Source of the DNA: Craterostigma plantagineum
Taxonomy: Eukaryota; Streptophyta; Magnoliopsida; Lamiales; Linderniaceae
NCBI GenBank assembly: GCA_027422505.1
Contig: JAPQWV010000002.1
Span: 23,166,501-23,230,500, forward strand
DNA: 64,000 bases
Direction of reading: 5' to 3'
Shown here one piece after another: positions 12,177 through 24,967 of this stretch. A program made the translations under genes and the position numbers. Numbering within the stretch: position 1 is the stretch's first letter; each line of letters starts with the position of its first letter. A model generated the notes under the pieces. That model did no database searches. It was not told the origin of the DNA and worked only from the letters and a program-made list of their open reading frames with translations.

Positions 12177-12423
12177 CTCCCTCTTATCTTTAGAAGAAAT
12201 AGTTTACGGATTAAGAAACATAGTAGCATTCCGACATACTAATTATTCTCTTATTAAATATAATTTCTTTTATTTAATAAGGGGTTAAATTGGAAATATA
12301 AAATATTTTCTTATTTGTTTTGGAGTAAAAATATTTTCTTATTGGAAATAGCAAAACTAAACGGACTTGTAACTAAAAACAAAATCAAAGTTGTAAAATG
12401 ACTTGTTTTTAAAAGCAGAGGTG
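12177..12423. mobile_element. Degraded mariner/Stowaway-like MITE
   Basis: It starts CTCCCTC after TA and shares internal text with the MITE at 43688 (for example the AAATTGGAAATAT segment). The right terminus is mutated (AGCAGAGG) and lacks a clean inverted end. It is intergenic upstream of SEC13. Confidence 0.45.
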
Positions 12424-13429
12424 TATCTAATTTTAATTTCACAATGGGAATGAATGGTTCAATTGGGCCTTTCATTGGGCTTGGGCTTTCTCTTTGCTGG
12501 ACCAAAATAAGAAACTTATGTCCAATAATGGACGGCTTGTAAGTTGTAACAACTGTGATGCTGGAATTGTCTGATTTAACCTTGAAGGGAAGTAAATAGC
12601 GATTTTTGAATAGATGAACAACAGTTGAACTCTATTTTCAACCAGAGGTGGGGCGATTCGAGACCTGATTGATAAATTCTATTCTCTGTCGATCTGGTAA
12701 ATTTTCCTGCATTTCTCTGCTGATATGGTTATTTGTGTACAATCCCATCTCCTTGTCTAGCTTTTACGATTGGATAATTTTGTCAGATCTGAATGAACTG
12801 TTTGGCTCGTTTTATTTAGGTTTGAGCTGGTTTATTTCTCAATTTGCAGCGTGATCTTTGTTATTTGCGTTTGTAATTTTTTGTACTATTACTGGGAACA
12901 AGTAGTTCCTTGCGAGACGGATGTGTTTGATCTGATTTTACTTTGTGGATATAGATCAATTTGGTGATGCAATAGATCGAAGATGTTTACCGTAGATTTG
13001 TTTTTAGCTATTCAGCTGAATGGTGATGATCAATGTTCTTAGCTTGAGATTATTCGCTGGGAGATTAAGCTCGAAAGCTTACAATTCTGGGCTGTTTGGC
13101 TTATGTCAAACTTGGGTCAACTTGACTGCGTAAAGAAGTTTATCTAGAGCTTCGTAGCTACTAAAACTTGATCAGCATTAGATGTGTGGAATGAGCTAGC
13201 AGCTAGCTGGTTACTGAGTTGATGTATTTGTTCTCCTCTGTGATCTTTCCTCACTATCACTCTATCAGCTTATGATATCATCTAATCTTTGTTCTTTGAT
13301 CGATGACTAGTTAATGTCTTATTATTTCCTTAATCTCTTGATGCTGATACATCTTCTCAAGCATACAGTAATTGCAAGCACGTTAAAATCAAATCTCGGG
13401 CATTCGAACCTAAAAACGAGAGCAAAAAA
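12424..13429 (+). promoter_or_regulatory. SEC13 upstream region, likely 5' UTR with an intron
   Basis: There is no coding frame of note. The stretch from about 12640 has transcript-like composition with a possible donor (CTGGTAAATT near 12697), followed by a T-rich sequence typical of a 5' UTR intron, and several candidate acceptors before 13430. I cannot place the TSS or the intron ends with confidence. Confidence 0.3.
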
Positions 13430-14341
13430 ATGCCTGCTCAGAAGGTGGAAACGGGCCACAACGACATCGTCCATGACGTATCCATGGATTACTACGGCAA
13501 GCGCGTAGCAACAGCTTCATCAGATTCAACAATCAAAATAATCTCCGTAAGCAACAACAACTCTTCCCAGCACTTATCCACTCTGACCGGGCACCAAGGC
13601 CCCGTCTGGCAAGTAACGTGGGCCCACCCCAAGTTCGGCTCACTGATCGCCTCATGTTCTTACAGCGGTCAAGTCATCATATGGAAGGAAGGCAGCCCAA
13701 ACGAATGGTCCCAATTCCATACTTTCACCGACCACAAATCTTCCGTCAATTCCATCGCATGGGCCCCACACGAGCTGGGCCTGTGCTTAGCCTGCGGTTC
13801 GACCGATGGCAATATCTCGGTCCACATGGCTCGGGCAGACGGTGGGTGGGACTCAACCAAGATAGACCAAGCCCACCCAGTTGGGGTCACATCTGTCTCA
13901 TGGGCTCCTTCGATGGCTCATGGCTCGTTGGGTTCTGAGCCAGTCTATAAGCTTGCATCGGGCGGGTGCGATAACGCTGTGAAGGTGTGGAAATTGCAGG
14001 ACGGTGCTTGGAAGATGGATTCTTCTCCCGCCCTTCGAATGCATTGTGATTGGGTTAGGGACGTTGCTTGGGCACCCAATTTGGGGCTTTCTAAGTCTAC
14101 TATTGCTAGTGGTTCGCAAGATGGTACTGTTGTTATATGGAGCGTGGCTGAAGAAGTGTGTCGATGGGAAGGTAGGGTTTTGAAGGATTTCGGGGCGACT
14201 GTGTGGAGGGTTTCTTGGTCTTTGACTGGGAATTTGTTGGCCGTGGCTTATGGGGAGAATAAGGTTGCGCTTTGGAAAGAAGGGGTGGATGGAGAGTGGC
14301 AAGAAGTTACTACTACTACTACAGTTGATGGACAGTTATAG
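13430..14341 (+). CDS. SEC13: SEC13-like WD40 protein (COPII coat / nuclear pore)
   Basis: A single uninterrupted exon encodes 303 residues, the usual SEC13 length. WD40 blades are readable in order: [20 protein letters not shown] (about 9-28), [48 protein letters not shown] and ATVWRVSWS near the C terminus, with VKVWKL, VVIWSV and VALWKE strand ends. Six blades are expected; SEC13 is completed by a strand from its partner SEC31 or, at the pore, NUP145C/NUP96. From family knowledge it acts in ER-to-Golgi vesicle coats and the nuclear pore Y-complex. The ATG at 13430 is chosen because the protein then begins like other plant SEC13s. It lies about 1.5 kb upstream of the DUF760 gene on the same strand. 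No defect is seen. Confidence 0.95.
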   Translation: MPAQKVETGHNDIVHDVSMDYYGKRVATASSDSTIKIISVSNNNSSQHLSTLTGHQGPVWQVTWAHPKFGSLIASCSYSGQVIIWKEGSPNEWSQFHTFTDHKSSVNSIAWAPHELGLCLACGSTDGNISVHMARADGGWDSTKIDQAHPVGVTSVSWAPSMAHGSLGSEPVYKLASGGCDNAVKVWKLQDGAWKMDSSPALRMHCDWVRDVAWAPNLGLSKSTIASGSQDGTVVIWSVAEEVCRWEGRVLKDFGATVWRVSWSLTGNLLAVAYGENKVALWKEGVDGEWQEVTTTTTVDGQL

Positions 14342-15830
14342 GTAATAGATGTTTGTTGTTTTTACTCTTAACTAGTGTTCCTATGAATATTTGAGATTGA
14401 TTGGGATTTCTGCTGTCTATTTTTCATTGGAACTGAAAGGGTTTGTTGTAGGTGCTTTCTGTGCGTGTATTTGATAATTCTTGGTTTGTAATGAATGGTC
14501 GCGTAATTGTTTTTATCTTTTTTAGCTTGCGTTTGTGTTGTTTCGCAATACAACCGCTGTTGATTACATTACCCATGTCTTGAGGAAATATGTAGTATAC
14601 AGAGATAATAATCTTCATAAAATGAATATATTTTTCAGTTCTTGATAATCGCAGTTGACCCCAGTACGAAGGAAGGTGAAAGTGCTCAATGAGGATCCAA
14701 TTTTCATGAGATGCGAAATTGAGAGATAACTTTCTCTCTTCTTTTCTACCGATCTTTTTTTTTTTCTAATTCTTTTTTTTTTATTTCGTTTTTGTGGTTT
14801 GTTTCTTTCTCGCTTAACCCGTATCCACTCATGAATGTTAGTAGATCAGTCTCCTGATCTTTTTCAACCCTCGTAAATTCTTGTAGTAACTAGTATGTGT
14901 AGCCGGGGACGGATCCAGCCCAAGAGAGCTGGGGGGCAAAAGGAAATATTCATAACTTGGGGGGTCAAATTATAAATAAGACTAGAAAAATAAAGCAAAA
15001 AATTAACTGCAAGAGAATTCAAACCCACGTCAATTAGTTCAATAAGACACTCACTCTAGCCACTATTTACGGACAACTTGTTGATTTAAGTACATAATAT
15101 AGGCATATAGACATTTTGGCTGGGGGTAGTGGCCCCCGACCCCAATGTAGCTCCGTCACTGTGTGTAGCGCAGCCAATGTGTGTGCAAATATATCAACTT
15201 ATTTGATATTTCGCATATTTTTTATGAACATAGTAGTTTAAAAAATAAAATTTTGATTTACGAATAAATGAGTAATAAATGAAAATATTAACATTAAAAT
15301 TGTAATTTGACAATCAAGGGTAACATTGTAAATAATTTTTTATTAAATTGAGTGACCAAATGTGGTGGGTGATAGCCACCCTAGACACCTTATGTAACAG
15401 TATCCATTTTATAGATAATGGCAAAACGGAAATTTGATTGGGTTAGAAAACGAAATTGTTGGTTTCAATTGCATTCTTTTTTCTTTTCCAATTTTAGTAA
15501 ACAATTTTAATTTCATGGGGAGATTATAATTATTACCACAATAATTGAAAGTGGTCCAAGTCGTCCTATCCCTCCTTTTGTTCCCTATTAATCCGTACCG
15601 CAGATCAAGATTCTGGTCTGGGATGAGAATCTTTTGCATCACAATCCTCAGTGGCGAATACGTAATAACGAAAACTACAAGTCCTTTTATCCAATTTCCC
15701 CCGCCAGCCGACTTGAAAACTAAGAAAAAAATTGGCGGGCTGAGATTTCCGACGAGATAATTCACCGGCAAAAACACACTCAATTCAATCAAATCTCAGC
15801 TTGTCGAACCTCCGAAAAGATATCCCAGAT
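14342..15830. other. SEC13 3' region and DUF760 upstream region
   Basis: No gene. It includes the SEC13 3' UTR, T-rich tracts near 14755-14790, the MITE at 14904-15161, and the likely promoter/5' UTR of the DUF760 gene from about 15560. Confidence 0.5.
14904..15161. mobile_element. hAT-type MITE with perfect 8-bp TSD (258 bp)
   Basis: Ends CGGGGACGGATCC and, inverted, CAGTGACGGAGC share the GACGGA core. The element is flanked by a perfect 8-bp duplication TGTGTAGC (14896-14903 and 15162-15169). The interior is AT-rich and noncoding with G/C-run arms near both ends. Confidence 0.8.
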
Positions 15831-17373
15831 ATGTCTTCATCACTTCCCAGTCGGTTCATCGTGATCTCACTCGCCGGCCAGCTATCCGTCAAGCCCACGG
15901 TCCTCCGACCAATCCCCTCGCGACCCACCGTCCTACCCGCCGCTTCCAAGAGGAGGCATGTGTCCGTTAGCTGCGTCTTCTCCGGCGTCGACGGAGGCGG
16001 AGTATCGGACGAGTTTGTTTCCACCAGAAAATCGGGGTTTAGCAGCGAATTCTCGGTGATCGCGAGTATGCTGAAGAAAATCGAGCCATTGGACATTTCG
16101 ATCATATCGAAGGGCGTTTCAGATTCCGCCAAGGATTTGATGAAGCAGACGATTTCTACCATGCTTGGGCTATTGCCGTCCGATCAATTCCAAGTCGTCG
16201 TTAGGTTCTCGAAGGAACCCGCTTGATCGGCTTATAGTGTCGTCTATTGTCGCTGGGTAATTAATTTAGATACATTTCTGCTTTGCCTTTCTTTTTTCCA
16301 ATTTTGTTGGAGATTTTTGAAGTGTGTATATTGTTATCAGGTACACTCTGTGGAACACAGAGTACAGATTATCGCTTGTGAGGAATTTTTCGATGGATAG
16401 TTTAGAGAGGTCTGAGTTTGCTGTGGTGAATGATAATGAGGTGGGATGGGAAGAAATCGATGGAGACGGAGGTGAAAAACTCGCCGGTGGTTCAGTTGAT
16501 GGATGTGTAAACGAATTAGAAAGAACGAATTTTCAGAAATCTGTAATCTTGCCCGCCGAAACATTGAGTTATATTCGTCGAGTGGAATCCAAATTAGCAG
16601 AGGCCAAGCAGGTGATTCATTTTCTTGATATTAGATGCTATCCATGCTGCGCATTGGCTTTGCTCAACATCATCGGTTTCTAAGTCTTATGGTAATATTC
16701 TTCGAAATTGTTGTGATCGAGCTGCTTACCTTCTGTCGATTCTTGGAAAGCGAGTAAATCAGGACTTGCATCATTTTCATCCCATATATATTATGTTTTT
16801 TTTTATTACAGGAGCTTGGAGCTCGGAGGCAGGAAAATATGGAGATGGAGAATACGAGACGGAGTAATAACAACTTGCTCGAGTATTTAAGGTTAACCCA
16901 ATGCGGTAATAATCCCAATCCCACAACATCTTTATTCTAGTATTTCAATGATGTTATGTCACAAGTGAGATATCTGATCTTAATAAGCTTATGTTCAGGT
17001 AACTGAACTGTCTAAACCATCTTCGCCCGAAGTGGAAGAAGTTATCCACGAAATCCCTCAAAGCACACTGCATAGATTCTTCAAAGATGACCGACATATT
17101 TCTGGCGATTATACGGAGGAGTTGTCTTTAAGCAGACACGAAGAGCTAGAGAGCGATGCTTGCGACCACTTTGGGACTTCGCGGGATAATTTGGCCAAGT
17201 TATTGTTTTGGTAAAATCTTCACTAGTTTATATCATTCATTCTCTTACAAGTCTTCCACAGTACTGCTATAATGTTGAAGACCAAAACATTTGTCAGGTG
17301 TATGCTTATGGGCCATCATTTAAGAGGTTTGGAGAACAGATTACATCTCAGCTGTGTTGTTGGGCTGTTGTAA
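15831..17373 (+). pseudogene. DUF760 plastid protein gene (UV-B-induced At3g17800-like) with a frameshift in exon 1
   Basis: Predicted exons: 15831-16256 (an in-frame ATG also occurs at 15801), 16341-16611, 16812-16905, 16988-17210 and 17298-17373. The N terminus is basic and Ser/Arg/Pro-rich like a plastid transit peptide. The DUF760 core is clear: TMLGLLPSDQFQVVVRFSKEP at the end of exon 1, YTLWNTEYRLSLVRNF in exon 2, VTELSKPSSPEVEEVIHEI in exon 4 and a C-terminal GHHLRGLENRLHL in exon 5. The C run at 16218-16220 has one base more than the frame needs, giving TGA at 16224-16226. A donor at 16205 would keep the frame by skipping 17 codons. The exon-4 acceptor at 16986-16987, not the stronger-looking one at 16997-16998, preserves the frame. 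Function is unknown; the Arabidopsis relative is described as UV-B induced and chloroplastic. It may be a true pseudogene, a sequencing error, or a gene rescued by splicing. Confidence 0.75.
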
Positions 17374-17913
17374 GAAGCAAAACAAGTAGAGAGAAGAGGG
17401 ATTTGTATATATGTCTTATCTTTTTCTTCTTCACATTTCACCTCACTTGCCTTCGGCCAAGAATGACAGTTTTGCGTGGCTTAAATAATGTTAGTTCTAT
17501 AATGTTTAATTCATAATGAAGAATTGGATACTAAAGTGTAAGATCATCCCTTTGTAAAATAGAACATTTTTATGATCGTGCAGAAAATCGACTGGACTTG
17601 GATAGAATTACATTACATGGGAGTTGTCAAACAGTGATGTAATTAAACAAACAGTTTCAGCATACCAAGAAAATCATGTGACCGAATAATATAAATGAGC
17701 AGCGAAATCTATTTTTCACTATGTACAAAAAAGCATACAACAAAGAAACTCAGTACACCTGATGATCCAAGCGCAGCCATGTTCTTCAGGGCTCCATTGC
17801 AGCAGTTATTTTAAGGCAGAAAACAAAGTATACATAGGCCTAAACCTGCCCAAAGAAAATATTCAACGCCCATGAAGATGACCATTGTAGAAGAGAGTAC
17901 ATACTTAAATACA

Positions 17914-17954
<41 letters not shown>

Positions 17955-17986
17955 GTGTGTACCTAATGTATTACAAAATTGGATGA
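17374..17986. other. Convergent 3' regions of the DUF760 and SIN3-like genes
   Basis: No coding signal. It contains the presumed 3' UTRs of the two converging genes and a (TA)n tract at about 17919-17950. Confidence 0.5.
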
Positions 17987-20900
17987 TTAAGCAGCAGTAG
18001 TTGCAGCCAAAAACTGGTGGAACTTTTGGACTTTTGAGTGTTTTTCGGCTGAATAATTTTCTGCTGATTTACGCCTCCTTCGAAGGCGAACAAAGTAGTC
18101 CTCAGAGTCCAGCACGTATGAGATCTGCATCCACCATTCATGTATTGCAGAATCCTTGAAAAGGTGCTTAAAGACTAAGTTTCCAACTTTTAACAGACTG
18201 TTACCTTTGATGATGAAGTTGACATCTTATATTCTAACCCATTCATGATTAGAGCGTTTTCTGTAGCCATACATATAGCGGTGGACTCGTCGATATTAAT
18301 GTACTCTCTCATATTCCTGTACATATTGTGAGCAGAATATAGTTATAATCAACACTCAGCCACGAATATTTCTAACCATATCTCTTCAATATATGCCGTA
18401 AAACCATGTCTTTATTGCCTAAATAATGAGAGTAAGTAAGAGATTTAGCTCTTCCCTTACGTAAAAAAAGTACCCATACCTTTTCAGCTTGACCGCAGAT
18501 GACTCTTTTCCCTGATCGACTGTAAGAAAATCCTCGTGGAGATAGGTCGAGAAATTAGCATCCATCGAAATTGGCACAACTTCAGACTTCTCATTCGCAT
18601 CGTCCATCAATCGGATAGACAATCGGGTCGTAGGAGAAGTTTTCTAAAACAAAGAGAAGCATAGTTCTAAAAATCTGCAAATATATCTACTCTTATATAG
18701 TTGTATCAGGGAAGGGAGACGTACACATTCGAGCCTGTAAATGTTCTCATCATGGAGGAGGACATGGACATTTTCGTAGTAAACTGAATCGACATACTTG
18801 TCTAACTTCCTCGATCTTTCATACTCGTACAAGCTCATCAGCTTGCACTCAACCTCTTCGGTCGTTACAGTTTGTATCTGTAGCAAGAACAGATATAGAT
18901 ACTCGTGAGAAAATGCTGAAACTTTACGCGTTTTTTTTACTTGATAAACTGCTTTACCTACCTGTTTGACCAGCTTGTATATCAACTTATCCAAAGTGAA
19001 CAAAACGTAGGAGTTGTTTCCAATCAAGGAACGACAATCGTCTTCAAATTTTGTGCTGTCAGAAGATCCATCGAGCAAACTAAACAGTGCAGTCATGAAC
19101 CTGAAGGAAAAAGATACGCCAAAAAATCAATGCAAATGAGGATAAGATTCCGAATAAACGTTTCAAAAAATAATCAAGATTTTTCCAGCCTTTATTACTC
19201 ACCTATCGTAGGAATTCGAATTTTCATCCTTTATTGTTCTCCGTTTTGATTCGACGTCCCTTAAACTCATTTTCGCTGAAAGTATCCTCTCGTACAGACA
19301 CTGAGGAATTGGAAAGAACAAAATGGTCAGCATGCAATCTTTTCCAGTATTTACAATACAAAGCTGTCATAAATGGAAACTTTCTTACAGCTAATTTACC
19401 TGATGCAGCCTGAAAAGCACATAGTACGCATCATTTCCGTAAAATACCCGCGAATCGTTTTTGCCAACAGCAACAGATGATGAACCAACAAACTTTGAAA
19501 GAGGCTTACAACTCATCAGAAACCGTTCAGACAGTGGCAATGCTGTATTTTCTCCACCATTATAGTGACCTTCGGTTATTACATTCTCAGTCTCTCCTTC
19601 ACTCTCAGCTTTGCCGTCTACCTCGCCATGCTCTCCATCTTCGTCGTGATCCCCTTGTGAACATTTATCAGCAGCAGATTCACTGCCAGAGGCATCCTCT
19701 GCGGCGTCGGAGATATTTTCACTGTTTTCATCATAAGCGAAGATCTCTTCATGAATCACTTTTTCTGCTTCCATTGCTTCAAGATTGCCATTAGGAGACA
19801 GCTCGCCCTCTTCTTTCTCGTTTATAGAAGGGTCGAGGAGATCATTGAGCCTATTCGATCCTTTTGCATTCCCCCTACACTGTGGCAGGTAAACACAAAA
19901 CGTAGTACTACTAAACAAGAAGATTGGGATGGAAGGAGAACAATCAAAAGATAGGGAAAATGACATAGAAAGGAGAAGAATTTCAAAACGCCAATTGAAA
20001 GAGCTCGTTGTCATAAAAAGGAGAAGCTTTTTGCTCTAGCATTAGCAGAAAGCAATGATAATTCATACCTCTGAGGAAAGCACATCATCTGCAGCAGACT
20101 TGGGTTCATCGACATTGTTTGCCCAAGAAGAACTTGCACCATGCCCTGGAAATTGGAATTCAAGATAAGATTGTCAACTGCTTCAGCTTTTAATAGGTTT
20201 CTTTATAAAATAGTTTGGAAAAAGAAAGCATATCCAAAACAAAATGACAAAATTAAACTATAACACAATACTCAAATTGAACAAAAACCGTTTTTATACC
20301 AGAAGAAAAGTGAAAACTCTATAACATGAAAACAACAGTAACACGAGGAAAATTTTATCCTTATCATAAATGAGGACATTGACAGTTATAACGAACATAC
20401 CGTAATTAGATCCTTGTCCCAAAACAGCCAGGTCAGATTTGGATGCTCTCTCACCAGAAATGACAGTTAGCCCATCATTAGTCGGTACCTTCGTAAAATC
20501 AGTCCTATTCGAATTCCCACGTTGTGGTGACGTGTTAGAATCCCCATTGCAGGTTAAAGGCTTTGAATGCTTTATGCTTGGGCCATTGGTGCCACCACTA
20601 GGGCTGCCTTCGCTTTCTGTTATAGCATTAGATACACCTTTTTCTTCAGCATTATCTGAAGAACGCAGGTGTGAGTGTATGCCAAACATCAGCTCAAGAA
20701 AAGTGGCCCAGAACCTCAACACTTTGTCTATTTGTTCCTTATTGGAGCAGATCTCCTCACACGCGTACTTAATGATCTTGTAAACATCATCGTGAACTTC
20801 GTCGTCAGCGTAACCAAATTCAATGTTCGGAGTTATCGCATGCCTTTTACTACCACCAGCAATAGTACTGAGAAGTAATTCATCCTCGTTCTGATTTTCC

Positions 20901-23900
20901 TCCTTCATCACTTTGATTTCTGTCACTAAGGCTGTAAAATAAATCATGAGCAGAAAATCAGAACCGAATCAAAGAAATTTCCAAGACAATGGAATATCAC
21001 TTGTATCCCATATTCAATTAATCACAGGCAAGAAACTATTAGAATGACTACTGAACCTTGATCAATGCTTTCGCTCAAAAAGGGAAAAAGTTCATGCTCA
21101 ATGTAAAAATTCGACATGTGCTTATATGCAAAGGCTACACAAACAAGTATAAAGTTTCAAAGCAAATAGAAAGAGAACATAAATAACTAACAGGCACTAA
21201 AATCATGTTCAAACAAAAATCTATCAGGCATGTTTTCTTAAAGTTACGAATCAACTAAGGATGAAGGAAATAGTTAAACCCACATTTTGTGCTCAAGTTC
21301 TTCGAATCTTGCTGCTTGAAGTAAAAGCTGCGGTGGTCCAAAGATCTGTAATGATTTTTAGCATAGATTTCGGCCCAAACACTTTTAAAATCTGAACGGC
21401 ACTTAGTCCATTCCTCATGCTTTTGCTTAAGACGAGTCAGGATAACAGGTAAAGCAATAGAGGGGTTTTTCTTCAAAACGTCAATCACATCAAGACCATG
21501 ATCGCCATATATGCGTTCGATGCATCTTATGTTGAGTGCTACATAAAATAAGCAAGGAAAGCCGACGTAAGCAACCCATTGCGTTTCTTTATATTATATT
21601 TACGAAGAGACCCATAATGATATGGAAATTCCATAGATAACGACATATATAATCCACAATTATATATCTAAGACAAACCTGTGAAGTGTTCGTCAATACG
21701 TAAGGGACCATCGAAACTGATTGAATTGTTAGTAATACTGTTTAAGAGCTCCTCCACTCGCTTTGCAGATGAACTGACAGATTCCAGCAACATGTCCAGC
21801 TCGAATCTAAAACATAGGCCAAGTTCAAACCCGACAAAGAAATAAAAGGTTACCTCAAAGAAATAAAAGGTTACCTCAAAACAGACAAAAAAAGTAGTGT
21901 TTTATTGCGCAAGTGAATAAGACAAGTTATAGAGATAAAAGTTCTATACCTATCATCTTCACATCTAAACAAGCTCTCTTCAAACTGGTTTCTTCTCATA
22001 TGCTTGAATGAGTAGTCTTCACTGCCAGAAGTCACAGACACCCAACGATCATTTAGCACTTCATTGCCCAGACGTGACCTCTCACTAGCTGATGCTATTG
22101 GATACTGCATGAGAAAGTTTGTAAGAAAAAAATTCCTCAAGGCTGAACAATTTTATCGAGCCAACAACGTTCAGCAACATTTGATTCATACATCGTCAGG
22201 AAGGAGACGGTAGCTGGGAGTGCAGCGTTGACTGTCCGAAAGATCAAGTTCTTGAATGGACTTTCCCCAGTATTTCGTATTGTGTCTATCTTTCTCTTTC
22301 ACGCTCTCCACTTCACGCTTTTGTTCCTTTTCTTTCTCCGCGATTCTCAAGGGTTTTGAAGAACTTCCTTCGTTCCATAATGTTTCTGCGATATTTGTAC
22401 CAGCTTTGTCATAAAAGACAACAAAAATTATAACATTATCATCTGACGGTGTAAAGAGTTCGATTATTTTAAGGGCTTTGGGCAGAAATTGTTAAGCTGG
22501 TCGAGTGGACTCCAATTCATAGGAGGAGCAATATAATATCGTAATAACAGAAAAAATTGGTGATAGTGGATAAATATACTTACTTTTCCCCATCATGCCA
22601 GCCAAAAATCCATCTAAAACAAGAAACAGTTAGAGAATAACAACAAGAACGAAAACTAAGGAAAAGGCAATCAATACACACCGCGCTCACAGCGCTCAAG
22701 AAATTCATTGAAACCATCCATAAGATCGGGATATTTTCCGAGCAAATCAGCAACCTGGAACCATTTCCATATAAGAACGAGGACAAAATAATCAGGGATC
22801 GCGAAATGTACAATTTAGTACATGTGATTCAGAAAGATTAGAGGTGAAAATTGCCATACCAAGCTTTGCAATTCGTTTCTAGTGATAATTTCTTTACTGT
22901 ATATGTGCAGACATTTTATGAAAGCTTGATAGTCATCAGCACTTCGAAGCCTCTCCTTTACTTTCTCACAGAAGGTAAACTCATTGTTGTACATGCCTGA
23001 CAACAGAAAACAAAAAAGAAGTTGAAAGAAAAGGGTGAAACTCCAATATACCAATATCAAACAGTAAAGATCAAACTTCCTAATGAGAAAGTTACAGAAA
23101 AAACCATCATATGACAATGAACATTTGAATAAAATGAAACAAGAAAAAAATTTGGACCTGGTAACTCACTTTTATCGTCATATGAGGCCACACGAGCATT
23201 ACCCTCCAAGTCTTCAACTTTATGAGCAGATTTATGCTTGTCTGAATGCCGAATCACGCCAAGGTCCCCCTTATTACCGATTTTGTACTCTCTGTCCTCA
23301 GTTTCATGGTTCCTATTATTTGTATGTTTCTTCTGCTCCTTGTGCAGTTTCCCAGCTGTTTTATCACCATCCATATCTATATCTCGCTCTCCACTGGGCT
23401 CAACCTTAATGTCTTTTCTTGGTCGTACCTAGAACATCACAACCGCACGCAGTCTTCGATTAGAAATCAGTGAAGCAGAAAGAGAATAGCACTACAAAAC
23501 AATTAAAAAAAAAAACTTCTCAGTGAGAGAGGGATGAACCATTGGCGCTGCAGAGCTCCTCTCATCATGACGAACAAAAGAAGCATGAGAAGCCGAAGTA
23601 TCTGGTAAGAATCTTGTGAACTCATCGAGCAGGTCGGGATGGTCCTCAAAAAGTGCTGCAACCTTAAGCCAAAAAAAAGAAAAGAATAGAACATAGCAAA
23701 TAGTTTCAGAAAAAAATAAAGGATAGAAGGCAGTGATTGAGTTCAGACAAAATGAATGCATACCTCGTGGTAAACCTCAGCGATACCCTTGTGTTCCTTA
23801 CGGTACATATTCAAGATGTCCAGGAAAGATTTATAGACATGGTCGTCAGTTTGGAAACGTTTCTGAAAAAAAAAAGAAGTATTACAAAATAACGGTCATG

Positions 23901-24967
23901 CTTCTTCAACCCGTCTGAGGGGAAATCAAGAAATAAATCATCAAATAAGATATCCAATAACTCTAACCTTGATTTTGTTGACAAAACTTATTGCCTCGTC
24001 AAACTCGACCGTCTTCTTCGTAGGTGCTTCTTCTTCATCTGTGAGGGTAATCTCGTAACCCTTCGGCAAGAACATGTTAAAGCCAAGAATTAAGTTAGGG
24101 TGCCCCTTAAATAATTCCTTCACACGTGCTGTGACACCAGACGTCCCAATTCTGCAAATAAAAGAAAAAAAAATAAGATACGCATGTAAGAAACTCAGAC
24201 AAACATGGCTATCTTCCAAGAAAGATCCAATTCACCTTTGAGCCTTGAAATCTTTCATGACGTCAAGGAAACTATCGTACTTTTCCTTTTGATCTTCGAA
24301 CATTTCCTTCACTTGCTTTAAATAACTCAGTGCATCTTTGGTGGTCAGTTTTTGCGCACCACCACCATCACCACCACCGCCTATTTCACCGGCAGCATTA
24401 GGTGCACCTCCACCACCTGGAGATGGTCCGTACCTATCCATGGCTTTGTAATAAGATCGAAATCCAAAATTTTCTATGCATATTTACAGAAATTTATACA
24501 ATTTTAATAAGCCCAAGGGATCCAAACTACAAGATTTTGTCTTTTATGTTCATAGATCATAGGGCTACGAAAACTTATAAAGATCAACTTCTTCACCAAT
24601 ACGACTCCTAAATCAGTCGCGCATTACCCAGTGAAGAAATCAGTTAAACCTAACTTTCAGATTTCCAACGTCTACTCTACAACTGTATGAAGGAGATCAC
24701 CAAATTAGACTCCTAATGCAAAGAATAAACGATAATCATGCATCAATAAATCCAGCAAGTATGATGCTTTATTACAAACGACCAAAAATCAGACCCGCAA
24801 CATAAAACAAAAGCAAAATCCGACCAAATATCAAGCTAATTTCAGACGTAAGGAAACTGAAAACATAGACAAAGGAAAAGATGCGTTTACGATTCTCCGC
24901 GGGAGGAAGAACTAATCTGCCGCCTAAACTGAGGGTTCGCATACAACTCATCCCGAACTCGCTTCAT
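17987..24967 (-). CDS. SNL: SIN3-like histone deacetylase co-repressor (SNL), 22 exons, 1,273 aa
   Basis: Exons (minus): 24891-24967, 24236-24433, 23968-24151, 23764-23862, 23540-23662, 23170-23428, 22860-22996, 22682-22754, 22584-22613, 22192-22403, 21950-22104, 21679-21806, 21284-21538, 20401-20931, 20069-20145, 19400-19879, 19203-19300, 18962-19100, 18725-18877, 18480-18643, 18205-18316, 17987-18124. All junctions are GT-AG and keep phase. It starts [13 protein letters not shown] like plant SNLs. PAH1 is at about residues 58-128, PAH2 about 145-212 ([18 protein letters not shown]), PAH3 about 316-383 ([22 protein letters not shown]). The HDAC-interaction region is about 405-560 ([20 protein letters not shown]), followed by an acidic stretch in exon 16 and a C-terminal Sin3 domain to 1273. 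From family knowledge SIN3 scaffolds HDA19-type deacetylase complexes in the nucleus. Length is normal and no lesion is seen. Exon 2 also contains an ATG just before its start, but the frame from exon 1 uses the inner acceptor. Confidence 0.93.

Noticed and set aside
24236..24441. SNL start at the ATG in exon 2 (24441)
   Set aside because: The upstream exon encodes the family's conserved MKRVRDE start and splices in frame to 24433.
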